A stretch of 64,000 nt of DNA from Cyathus striatus (taxonomy: Eukaryota; Basidiomycota; Agaricomycetes; Agaricales; Nidulariaceae), in NCBI GenBank assembly GCA_025738555.1, contig JAOVFP010000002.1, positions 5,642,001-5,706,000 on the forward strand. The letters are read 5' to 3'. Of this stretch, positions 32,720-43,331 are shown piece by piece (position 1 is the stretch's first letter; each line of letters starts with the position of its first letter). The translations under genes and the position numbers were made by a program. The notes beneath the pieces were generated by a model. The model searched no databases. It was not told the origin of the DNA and saw only the letters and a program-made list of their open reading frames with translations.

Positions 32720-35700
32720 TAGTGTTGTTCCACGGAGTGAACTACTGCGAATTGAAAATCGCTTCAGTCCGGATTTGCTGACAGATCGTATTTGTTTACG
32801 GAGTGAACTCCAAGCGAATTGAGTTCACGATTTCGAACGATCTGGTTGATGGCTCTGGACTGATCACGTGGTAAGATGATGGGAGCATCACGACGCGTGA
32901 ATGATGTTGATGCGACGCGACTACTTACTTCTTTCCCAATTTCTATGCTATTTTGATACCATTCTTGTGCCAAATAACTCTGGTTTGAAGAATGTTACTA
33001 TCCACAAGCTTTTAGAACAACTTTCACGGTGACACAAGAAGATAATTTATATGAACTTCTTTGAAACACGGAGCTAAACTGACTCAAGAGTCAACACTGT
33101 TTTGCATGGGCTGGAGGCTTCGAGCTGCTTTTAATTTGTAATTCACTCACGGATCTTGGAGAGGCCCATGAATATATAACTCGAGAATTTGGTGAATAGA
33201 TATTAGCTTTCATGTCTCAGGATACTCCACCTCTTCAGTCCACTTCCGACACATTGCCAATCCCTGATCGTTCTGTGACTGGCTCGTCTCCTGCTCAGAT
33301 ACAAGACCTCCAGAATGTTTTGTACCCTTACCTTGCCTCTAGCTCAACTCCCTTCGTTCAGAACCCATATTATCCTATGCTTCATATTCCTCTTCGTCAT
33401 CTTCAACAATCTCCAGGTTATTGTGCTTCCTATGTAGCTCCCAATCCTCTTGGAGATGCTAGTTCTGCTATATTGAACTCAGCTACTGTACCTTCGTCAT
33501 CTCGGAAGCGTAAGAAGACGAAACAGTTCACCCGTGCTTCAAAGCGTTCGAAGAATATGGCCCCCATTCCAACTCCACCTTCAGAATCATGTGGAGTAGG
33601 GCCTTCCTGTGTGTCATGTAACCCTTCCATAACGCACTCTGATATTTTAATGACAACTTCAAATATGTCTCCTAGTGAACAATCCAACACAGTAGCTGGA
33701 TCTTCAACATCACCTGTTTCGTCTTCCATGGCTGCTACCTTTGATTTAGAGCCTATGGGATCGTCTTCAAGGCCAGCTTCGCACCATGCATCATCTGCAA
33801 CTGATGTATGGTATTTTCTACGTGCACTTGACACCGAGGAGGTGCCATCTGTGTGGCCAGACCCTGACACCGAACCTCGGCTTACTGATAAGCCAACAAG
33901 CAAGTTTGTTGGCTGTAAACTTTGCATGTAAGTATTTGATATTCAATCATGATGTTCTCGCTAATTAACAGCCATTTTATGCGAAGGGCATCATGGAAGA
34001 CATGGCACCACTGTGGGAGTGGGAGCATGACAAGTTGCTATCGTACTCACCTGAAAAATAATCATGGTACAATATGGGAATCGACTGTACGAGAACTGGG
34101 GCTTAAGAGGAGCAAGCATAGTGACCAGCAACACATTACTACCACCCACATCAACGGTGTTTTTAATATGGAAACTTTTTATCATCTCTTAATGCGTTGG
34201 ATCGTTGTTGATGATCAGGTGAGTAATAATAGGCTACCTTCTATACAGTAATTAATATACTCTCATTTAGTCTTTAAATGTTGTTGAATGTGAAGAATTT
34301 CGCGAGCTGATTCTCTATCTTGCTGGAGATGATTTAACTGACGAAGAATTTATTCACCGTAAAAACTCCGTACTGACATTCTTCTTGAACAAAAGAAAGC
34401 CTTCAATAAACTCAAGATTGATCTACATGTATGTTTTGCAAACGTATACCATTCCACATTAGCTAACAGCTACTCTACAGAATGCTGAGGGGCGCATTTC
34501 ATTTACAACTGATTTATGGAGTGATCCACTTTTGCGGTCATTTATGGCTGGTACTGCGCATTTCCTCATCAAAAATGAAGATGGACACCTTGAATATCGC
34601 AGTGCTCTCATTGCATTTAAGTATGTTGATGGCGACCACAGTGGAGCCAACCTCGGCAAGATTTTTTACAGCATACTATCAGAATATGATCTCACTGAAA
34701 AGGTTTGTTTTTAAATTTCCTATATTTGTCATACTTATAATGATATAGATTGGTTTAATTACAATGGACAACGCATCCAATAATAATACATTTATGGCTC
34801 AGTTGGAACACACACTACTATCTGAAGGTGTTGAGTTTAACCGAGATGGAAATCGCATTCGGTACATGCTTTTATTTAATACTTTAATTCTACCTGGAGT
34901 TTATATGTTTATTGTTACTGTAGCTGCTTTCCGCATATTATCAACTTAGCTTGCCAAGCAATTCTTGATGAGCTCAAAACAAATCCACATGCACCTCGCC
35001 TTTATGTTCCGCCTACAACATCAGATTCAACTGTGGAAAGCACTATTTTGAGGAAACCCCAACTACCCTCGAGCTCCATCGTTATGCACAAAGCTTGACA
35101 AAAGATTTGGTTGGAAATTGTCGAAATCTCGTCGCTGTATGTCGGGCATCTGGACAACGTCGAAAACAGCTTGAAGATATTATTATTGAAGGTAATACTA
35201 AAGGTTACTGGTGCGATGGGAATTCAAGCCTTCCAGTTTTGCAATTGTTGCGTGATTGCGAAACGCGCTGGTCCTCAACACATCAAATGATTGGTCGAGT
35301 GCTTCAGCTATACCCAGTACGTGTGCATATATTGGATGTCATTAAGTTGTAACACTGTTTATAATTTAAAATTCTCAGGCAATTAGCATTTTTCTTGTAC
35401 GAACCGAGCAGCCCGAATATCAATTTACAAATGACGACCTTGGTGTCTTGCAAGATATAGACCAAGTATTGGAAGTTTCACACAAAGTGCAAGAGATCCT
35501 TTCCGCAGAGAGAACACCCACTTTATCTCTCGCTCTTCCAATATACGAAGTCCTGCTTGAGAAGTGGCGGATACTACAAACTACAATTCCTGAACTTTCC
35601 CACTACATTGGAGTTGGTATCTCAAAGATCGAAGAATATGTCTCTCTGGCTCGTAATACTCGGATATATGTACACACAATGGGTAAGTTAAATGGGATTC

Positions 35701-36960
35701 AATACTAATTACAGTCTTACCAATATAACTAGTACTCAATCCAGCAATAAAGTTCAAATGGATGAAAGATAATTGGCCACCTGAACGTGTGAATGAGGCA
35801 CGATCTTGGGTATTAGAATCTGTATGTTCAAATTTTAACTTCTACAGGATTTATTCGCACTGTAACTAAATGTAAACTAGATGATTCGATATCAAACATC
35901 TCAACGGAAACTACACGAGAAGGTTAATACACAGTCTATACCAATGGCTACCACCCAAACACCCATATCCTCCTACACAGCAGTCACGCATGCAGTTCAA
36001 GCACAGTCCCGTGGGTTGGTGAATCTTTGTTCACTAGATGTTTATAAACGTCGTCGTCGGCCTTCCAATCATACTTCAACACACACCACTATGCCATCCA
36101 TTGATTCGAGTCAGCAAGAATCAATTCCAATTTCCGCCACCCCACTTCAGCGCACATCGTCACAGGAGGAGCTTGAGGAGCAAGAAGCCCGAAAGCTTGC
36201 TGAAGATCGAAGGATTGCAGAGCGTGAGCTAGAGAACTACGAAGAGGAGGGGTTTCTAGTATGCACATGGTGTGGTTCTGGGAGGTAAGTAAGCATTGTG
36301 AAAGTTTTATTACCTGTCTCATTTAAATTATCATATAGAATCACGAATTCTTGTCTCCACTGCTTTTCCACGTTGCCATGGATGCACTACCTGCACAAGC
36401 ATCCTCAGTCTCATGTGAGCGCGCTTTCTCTTCAAGCAAAGAGACCGCATCACTGCGCCGAAACCGCATTTCTACTGATCTATTCGAGGCTCTGCAAATA
36501 CTTAAGTTCTCGTTTAAGCAAGAGCGCCTAACTTTTACAGATAGTATTCAACTTGCAAAACCTGAAGACTACTGTATATCTGGGCCTGTTACAGCTTATG
36601 CTGCACAGGAGCTGCTAGAGGCGGATAGGTTAGATGAGCTGGAAGAATTGATCAGTAATGCACAGTCAGAAGGGTATCCCGCTCCTATTGTAGAATACAG
36701 TAACTAATTGGTAGAGTATAAGGCATGTGCTACCTCAGCCCAACCTCAGCGGCTCAGCCTACTCAAGCGCGATGTTACATTCTAATCCGAGACTCGTCAC
36801 CTGATTGGCTATTAACTTTAAAACCGACTTACAACCGAAATCGCGAACTAGATCGCTACTATGAAGTACTCCGTTCATATTAAATCGTTCTGGTGAACTG
36901 TTGTGAACTATTTCAATAATTTCAATTCAGTTCACTTCAGATCAGTCCGGAACAACACTA
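32720..36960 (+). mobile_element. hAT-family DNA transposon (4,241 bp)
   Basis: The terminal inverted repeats begin TAGTGTTGTTCC and end GGAACAACACTA, with related sub-terminal GTTCAC/GTGAAC sequence. A perfect 8-bp target duplication CAAATAGG lies at 32712-32719 and 36961-36968. The 8-bp duplication, TAG..CTA ends and the transposase inside identify a hAT element. The perfect target duplication suggests a fairly recent insertion even though the gene is broken. Confidence 0.92.
33212..36707 (+). pseudogene. hAT transposase, frameshifted
   Basis: The first exon, 33212-33927, is a Ser/Pro-rich leader. A BED-like zinc finger follows across an intron (CKLC ... HLKNNH). The catalytic region shows ISFTTDLWSDPLLRSFMAGTAHF, IGLITMDNASNNNTF and the HIINLACQAI helix. 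Later come CRASGQRRKQLE, LLRDCETRWSSTHQMI and the C-terminal hAT dimerisation domain (ALPAQASSVSCERAFSSSKE, LRRNRIS). At least two frame breaks are visible: at about 34355-34370, where the frame coding RTDILLEQKK is left, and at about 35040-35055, before LELHRYAQSLTK. The element is therefore probably not autonomous now. Several short introns are also present. Confidence 0.85.
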
Positions 36961-37253
36961 CAAATAGGGGGAGCAAGCTCCCCCAATGAGAAACGATGGG
37001 TGAGATAGGGCAAGATACGTGTGGCAAGTTTGTGACATGTCTCCCGAGACTCCTTTTCTATTGAAAGGTCTGTCGTCACGCGTCATTGACATTGTCATTG
37101 ACAAACGCGAAGATCTTAATTAGTCACGTGCTGGTATCAGCCTAGCATAGCAGCTTAATTTATTTAAAACACTGGTCTGAAGTTGAGTTACTTATAGAAT
37201 ACTAAGTACTACTACTATCCAAAAATAACTGCGAAATAGCTTGAAGCCCATAA

Positions 37254-38610
37254 CTAAAATTCAATGTCTGAATCCGAGCCAGAATTATCGTCTTCGGAGT
37301 CATCTGGACGAGCTCCATCCGAATCAGTGGTGTCTGAATCTGCGGGACGTTCAGTACACCCTTCGTCGCTAACCCACTTCCCCCACCTCCCTGCACTCGC
37401 GCAGCTGTAGGCGCCTTCGTTAAGTGAGCGAAATTCATATTTCCAGTCACGAACTTGCGCCCTATATCCTGTTGTTGCCTCAGAAGATCGATGTCCAGTA
37501 AATTTAGCTTTTTCAAAAACGTAGCCTTTCATGGTACCTTCAATCGACCCATCCGCCATGAAGGTGACAAATCCTTTAGTGTAGTTATCGAATATCATTT
37601 CCCCCTCTCCGCGTTCACGCCCGCGCCAGATGAATTGTATCTTTTCACCAGCAAGCGTTGGAGCAGGGCCCACTGAACGTATGTATCCGTAAACAGGTCC
37701 AAAGTCAAAACGTCCCCAGAGGTGGGATCCGCTCGAGGAAGGACTGAACTCTATCATTTGTCCATGTCTAGATACAACTTCTGGATAGTTTTCGGTCACG
37801 CTAGGGGCATTAACTTTGAATTTGCCTGTGCAAGCCTCAAGGATCTGACAAGCGAGTGAGTCCAGCCACGACAAGTAGATAATAATAAACACACCTCCAG
37901 ATTCTCACTATTTTGTTTCTTTTGAGCAGGTTGGCCCTTGGGACTCGTTGCACCACGACCCTATATGATGTTGTAGTGAGCGAAAAAGAGGTCTGTATAA
38001 AGTTCAATATTCGCACCCGCTTCGCCCCCGGAGGGTCAGCACTGTCATCTTCATCTTCATCGTCAGACTCGTCATTGTCATCGTCGTCTGACTCATCATC
38101 GGACTCATGAAGTACTGAAGGATAATACTTCGGTCCTACGAGTATACTCTGAGAAATGACACGGTCTCGACAATCAGCTTCAGCCTTCTCAGCCGCCTTC
38201 TTCGCTGCATTCTTCAGCTCTTCTTTGTTCAACTTTGACCATTCTACTTTCATCTCCTCCTCCAGCTTTAAAATTGACGAGGGAACCTCCAGGACCTTTT
38301 CTCCTTTCTGACCATCCTTGAATGCAGCTAAGAGCTTCTTCTTTGCGGATTGCGTTGTCCGAGTCTTCAAATCAGACAATCCATAGTGCAAGAGCTGAGC
38401 GCGATAGAAGTGACAAGGAAGGTCTTTATGAGGCCGTGGCTGTCGTTTTGCGACCTTTCCTGCTTTCGTCAAAACTGGCCCGGGAGCTACATACGTTAGA
38501 AGAGAATAAAGGTGTGACGGCGTTTCCCGTCCGTGTTGATTGTTCCCGACCCGGACATAGAACTGATTGGCGTAGTAAGAGAATCCTTCTCTGTGAATTG
38601 GAGGCACCAT
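37254..38610 (-). CDS. SAP-like family member 6, internal deletion fusion
   Basis: Start at 38610 (MVPPIHREGFSYYANQFY). The N-terminal domain, SAP-like pair and coil are as in member 2. After the Asp/Glu run (DESDDEDEDDS) the frame goes directly into ADPPGAKRV, which in member 4 (NPPATKRV) lies after the H3-like motif. A deletion, with its junction near 38036-38045, has removed the helical YPEG domain, the small exons and the H3-like segment while keeping the frame. The basic ATSPKGQPAQKKQ exon and the C-terminal domain (SPSSSGSHLWGRFDFG, FIWRGRERGEGEM, acidic tail) remain. It is a natural short form, probably still translatable. Confidence 0.6.
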
Positions 38611-39049
38611 CCTTTAGACAGAAAGAAGTTCGGTGTACACTGCAAGAGGACGAGCCATTTTGTTGCTCCTTGGTTCCGATCTCTTGTCCAGCTCAATTCA
38701 AATTAAGTGGAATGCTACGCGTCACGTACTTTAACGTAATTGCATACATAAATTAGCCACGTGAACGTGACTCACCAATCAAAATGGCTCGTTTCGACGT
38801 CTTGTCCCTCCAGGAATATGCAAATCGTACTACGTACCGTGAAACCAAGCTGAGACTTTCGTATACTATCGTGCATTTATGGTTCACAATTTCACTACTG
38901 CTGCTAACATAAAACAATACGGCCATTCGAGTTTCATTGGCACTGATAGCACCACCTCAGTCAAACGGTCCCGGGCCGCAGCTAGTCAAAAGCTAGACAC
39001 ATGTCATTTTGGTCGGACTACTCGCGCACCATCTTTGTCAGTCCTCTGT

Positions 39050-40729
39050 TTAAAGTTCACCGTCAGCGGTGTCCGAGTCTGCAGGGCCCTCAAGACTTCC
39101 ATCGTTGCCAGCATACCTCCGAGTGCGCCATCTGTCGTTGTTCTCGCTCTCATGAGCACTAGAATTAATTGAACGGAATTCGCGTTTCCAGTCACGAAGA
39201 CGTTGTGGATTATATCCTCTTATACCAGGAGGTCCCGCCTCCCGCCACCCAGTGAATTTCGTTTTCCCAATGACGCTTCCTTTAAGGGTACCTTTTATCA
39301 TCCCGTCGGCTGAAAAGGTAACAGATCCTTTATTATAAGGAGCGAACGTCATCTCATCTTCGCCGCCCCGCTTGTGTCCACGCCATTTAAATTTTAGTTT
39401 TTCGCCAGCACGCGTAGGAGGGCCTACTGATCGAATGTATCCATCGATAGGTCCAAAGTTGAAGTATCCCCAGAGGTGGGAGTCGGTTAATGAAGGGGCG
39501 AACTCCATCGTTTGCCCGTTGCTCGATACCAAATGCGGCCATTCCCTAGCCACCTTGGGAGCATCGACTTTAAATTTTCCCGAGAAGAGATCGGAGATCT
39601 GTAAGGAGTAAGTGAGACCCGACTTTCGGTACCATCTAACTTAGAGATGAGCACACATCTGAATATCCCCTTCTTTGTTTCTTTTGAGCAGATTGTTCGT
39701 TCAGACTTGAAGATTCACAACCCTACGTAGTAATGTTGTGAGCATAATAAACAGAAACAATTTTCGTACTCGTTTGTGTCCCTGTGGATTGGTGCTCGCA
39801 TTCAGTGGTGTGGGCTGTTTAACATGTTTCTGTTCGGGCTTAGATATTTTATTTCCTGTGTACTTTTCTTGTGTGAATTTGAAAGCGTAGCCTTAAGTGA
39901 AACATGCACTCACTCCTTCAGGATATTCGGTGAAGTTAAACATTCCCCCCTTTTTCAATACACCGAGTTTTTCCAGCTCATACCTAAGATCATATTCTGT
40001 ACTTTGATTGCGGTTAAGAACATCGTCGAGAAGCTTTTCAGCTATTCCTTTCTCCAATGAAAAGAAATCCATGCGCGTTTCAATGACATAGGCTGGGATT
40101 GCATCAGACTCGTTGTCTTCATCCATAGATCCGTTACCTTCGTCTTCTATAAGTCCGTCATCTTCATCCGTAGATTTATCTTCTTCGTCCATAGATTCAT
40201 CTTCATCATTCATAGACTCATTTTCATCATCCATTGATTCTTCTTCATGTTCTCGGACCGTTTCCTGAACAATGGCTCGAGCACGTTCCGCATTCCTCGC
40301 CTTCTCAGCTGCCTTTTCAGATGCCTTCTCTTCCTCCCTCTTCTTCACTTCAGCCTCTTTCAGCTTGATCCATTCCTCCTTCATCTCGTTCTCCAACTTC
40401 AAAATATTAGGTGGAACCTCTAGAGTCTTCCCATCCGACCTATCTTTGATCGCGGCTAAGAGCCTTTTCTTCGCCGGTTGCTTTGTCTTCAAACTTGGCA
40501 GTCCATAATGCATGAGCTGGGCACGATAGAAATGACAAGGAGGGTCTTTATGGGCCTCTGGTCGCTTTTCAATCTTTCCTGCTTTTGTAAGAGTTGGCCC
40601 AGGAGCTTCGTAAGTAAGAAGATCGTGAAGCGTCTCCGCGTTTGACCGTTCATGTCTATAGTTGTCGATGTGGGCATAGAAAACACCCTCGTAGTAAGAA
40701 AATCCGTCCCTTCGAACTGGAGGAGCCAT
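39050..40729 (-). CDS. SAP-like family member 7, H3-like exon absent
   Basis: Start at 40729 (MAPPVRRDGFSYYEGVFY). SAP-like pair FYRAQLMHYGLPSLKTK..AKKRLLAA, coil NILKLENEMKEEW, a Lys/Glu coil, then an unusual run of acidic repeats (SMDDEDES type, about seven) and helical ETRMDFFSLEKGIAEKLL..TEYPEG. A single small exon KYTGNKISKPEQ..PTPLNASTNPQGHKRV replaces the H3-like exons. The C-terminal domain (FAPSLTDSHLWGYFNFG, FKWRGHKRGG) uses HKRGG where most members have RERGE. A stop in the region just before the C-terminal exon needs splicing to be skipped. The inverted partial copy lies at 26.8-27.8 kb. Confidence 0.55.
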
Positions 40730-41042
40730 GAGTATTCCTTAAGCAGAAAGTAGTTGGATGGAAGAACTTGAAGTGGAACGCAAACCATGTTTGTTGTAAC
40801 TTGTCCCCCTGTTCCAAGAGTGTGACGGTTCCTGATGCAAAATTGAGAACGCGTAGGCTACTACTTACTATTAGGCGCCCAAGCGTTGGGAATATGTTCA
40901 CATGACCGTGACAAACAATCCGCTAAAACTTGTTACATTATCATAATTTAACTTGAACTCGGAACTTCAGATCTTCAGACTTGATACATACAAGCATCTA
41001 TTCAACTATAGGTTATGCTCTCTTATACATAGTACATACCTG

Positions 41043-42976
41043 TCAATACCCACACTCAGAATCTTCATCACTGAGATCACCGCCGTCGGTGGTATCAGAG
41101 TCCGCAGGGCCTTCGATACTTCCCTCATCGCTGACCCATTTCCCCCATCTCTTAACATTCTCGATCTCGTAAGTGGTGTTATTAATTGAACGCCATCTAC
41201 TCTTCCATTTCTTCACCCCATTCCCCTCCCTTTCATCAGAACGTTCTGACTCCATGTACCCAGTAAATGTCGCTTTACCAACGACACTTCCCTCAAGAAG
41301 ACCCTGTACGGTGCCATCTGCCGAGAAGATGATATATCCTTTATTACGATCACCAAACATCATTTGTTCTTCGCCACGTTCACGCCCACGCCAGATGAAG
41401 TTCACCTTCGTGCCAACACGTGAAGGGGGAGGGCCCACTGATCGAATGTATCCATAGATAACTCCCAAGTCGAAGCATCCCCAGAGATGGGAACGGGTTG
41501 AAGAAGGGCAAAATTCCATCACTTGCTGCTCCATTCCTCCGTCTAAGTAATCTGGCCATTCTTCAACGACCCGAGGTGCATCGACCACAAAGTCGCCATG
41601 GCAGAGTTCGACAATCTGAAAAGAGAAACTTAGATGAGTCGTTAAATAATAGCGAGGAATGAACATACCCTTCGCTTCCCGTACTTTTGTTTCTTTTGAG
41701 CAGGCTCAACTTCAAGATTTGATGTGCCAACATCCTGTATAGTATTTCGTTAACAGTCATATATCCGATGAGAACAGAAACTCGTACGTGTTTTGGCCAA
41801 GGTGGATTCTTTCCTGTAGATTTCCGTGCAGTCTGTTTGGTGCGTGGAGCTTGACGACGAGCCGCCGGAGCCTTACCACCAACTAGTTCAGTCACCTAAA
41901 AGTCGTCAGACAGTTCTGAATGCAGGTAAAGTGAACATTCATACTTGAGTTGCATGAGCACCTGTTTTCTTCCGTGCAGTTTGCTTTGTGCGTGGTGCGA
42001 CATCGACCGATTCACCAAATAAACCAATTGTCTGCGATGTTAGAAACTCCTGAACTGAATGACAATAAATCGAGGATTCGTACTCGTTTTGGCCACGGTG
42101 GTCTAGTGCCTGTAGTCTTTCTTGCAGTCTGCTTTGTGCGTACCATCAGGTTATTAGAAAGTTGTAGGATTCGGGGAAGCGAGGGAATCCACCGGCTTTT
42201 CAGGATTAGAAGATCCTGCGATTGCATTACTATACTGTAAGGTAGATCAGTATAGATGCCCTCAATAGTCATGGGCGATGTAAACGTACATTTGGGAAAG
42301 GTGGGTACATGCCAGGCGATTCCTTATCCGTTTGTAGCTTCCTTTTCGGTAACTCGTTGCGTATTCCGGCACCTAGTTTCTCCAACTCTCGTCGAAGATG
42401 ACGTTCGACTTCAGCATGTTCATGAAGAATGTCGTCAACAATCCTTTCAGCTATCTTTCTCTCCAACGAAAAGAGCCCCGTGCGTGTTTCAATTACATGG
42501 TTGTGGTCGTCTCCATCCTCGACTCGTGAAATGTTCTGAGCAATGGCCAGATCTCGTTCTGTCTCTTTCTCTTTCCCTTTCTTCTTCACTTCGGCGTCGT
42601 TCAATTTGGTCCATTCTTCCCTCATCTCATTCTCCATAATCAGTATCGACCCGGGAACCTCTAAGACCTTCTCTCCATTCGGCCCATCCTTAAATGCAGC
42701 CAGGAGTCTCTTCTTGGCCGGTGCCTTTGTCTTCAGCTCCGGCAAGCCATAGTGTAAGAGTTGTGCGCGATAGAAACTAGCTGGGGGATCTTTATGAGCC
42801 TTTGGCGGCTTTGGAACATTCCCCCCATTCACGAAAGGCAGTTCTATGGGAGCTGCATAGGTAAGAAGAAAGTAAAGCCTCGATGGGCTTTCCCGCTGGT
42901 GGTCGCAGTTTTCAACCTCGACATAAAACTTGTCATCGTGAAAGGCGAACCTGTCCCTGCGAATTGGAGAAACCAT
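41043..42976 (-). CDS. SAP-like family member 8 with three tandem H3-tail-like segments
   Basis: Start at 42976 (MVSPIRRDRFAFHDDKFYVEVE). It has the N-terminal domain, SAP-like pair (FYRAQLLHYGLPELKTK..AKKRLLAAF), coil and helical ETRTGLFSLERKIAERIV. Then, instead of the usual linker, come three segments with the H3 tail: RTKQTARKTTG (42108-42140), APRTKQTARKKTG (exon 41945-42031) and APRTKQTARKSTGK (exon 41788-41895). Exons 2 and 3 have clean GT..AG borders and in-frame phases; the splice border of the first is unclear. A basic exon (VEPAQKKQKYGKRR) and an intact C-terminal domain (SHLWGCFDLGVIYGYIRS, FIWRGRERGEEQM, acidic tail) follow. Of all copies this matches H3 best: residues 2-12 are exact in the third segment. 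Function unknown; a chromatin-reader decoy or effector is an inference. Confidence 0.65.
41788..41895 (-). other. H3-tail-like exon, unit C (best match)
   Basis: A 36-residue exon. VTELVGGKAPAARRQ is followed by APRTKQTARKSTGK (41809-41850) and NPPWPKH. RTKQTARKSTG is identical to histone H3 residues 2-12, with a Pro between the Ala and Arg. The preceding GGKAP also occurs in H3 (residues 12-16), but here it lies before, not after, the tail. Acceptor TTTTAG and donor GTACGAG. Confidence 0.85.
41945..42031 (-). other. H3-tail-like exon, unit B
   Basis: A 29-residue exon, TIGLFGESVDV followed by APRTKQTARKKTG (41960-41998) and AHATQ. It is identical to H3 2-12 except Lys for Ser10, the residue whose phosphorylation opposes HP1 binding in H3. 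Acceptor ATCGCAG and donor GTATGA. Confidence 0.8.
42108..42140 (-). other. H3-tail-like segment, unit A
   Basis: Codes RTKQTARKTTG, followed by TRPPWPKR and donor GTACGA. Matches H3 2-12 except Thr for Ser10. The upstream frame has stops (TAATAA at about 42155), so the exon start is uncertain. An acceptor inside the motif (after CACAAAG or CAAAGCAG) would remove its first residues. Confidence 0.65.
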
Positions 42977-43331
42977 GACTGAAATGAAAACTCTCTAAGA
43001 GAGAAGTACATGGCTGAAGCGATATAGAAAAGAAGATGTTTATGTTGTTGTAGAGCAGACATTCTGCCTGGGCCCTGCACTGCGAAATGCGGCTTTCACT
43101 CGTTTTTCATTTCCGTTCCTCATTGCGTCCACATTGTCGATTACTAATACTTACCTCGTTCATTACCGCCTTCGTATATCTGTCGTACATACGCTCTGAG
43201 AATACGAGCTTCGCAGGAAGCTCAACATCCACCACACGATCCACATCTGAACTCCACTCCCTCTCCTCAGCAACGTGGTTTAGTAAACGCTACTCACGCT
43301 TCCAGTGAGTAGCGTTATCCCCCCATTCCCT

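Larger units (their letters stand above)
30716..36987. mobile_element. Composite insertion block in the cluster
   Basis: The 5' flank of member 5 matches that of member 1 up to about 30716. The following part of the same flank continues at about 36988. The roughly 6.3 kb between is foreign and contains a Tc1/mariner-type element, a hAT element and AT-rich filler (32055-32711). Its edges carry short hairpins: 30724-30750 (AACGTACGTCGC inverse) and 36967-36984 (GGGGGAGC / GCTCCCCC). Whether the outer part is one element, for example rolling-circle, or a rearrangement is not resolved. Confidence 0.45.

Noticed and set aside
30716..36987. Helitron as the outer element
   Set aside because: Hairpins exist near the edges, but I see no TC start, no CTRR end next to a hairpin, and no Rep/helicase frame. 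Left unclassified.
41788..42140. A genuine histone H3 gene or gene fragment
   Set aside because: Only about 11 residues match the tail. No histone-fold sequence follows, the exons sit inside a spliced multi-domain gene, and codons differ between the units.
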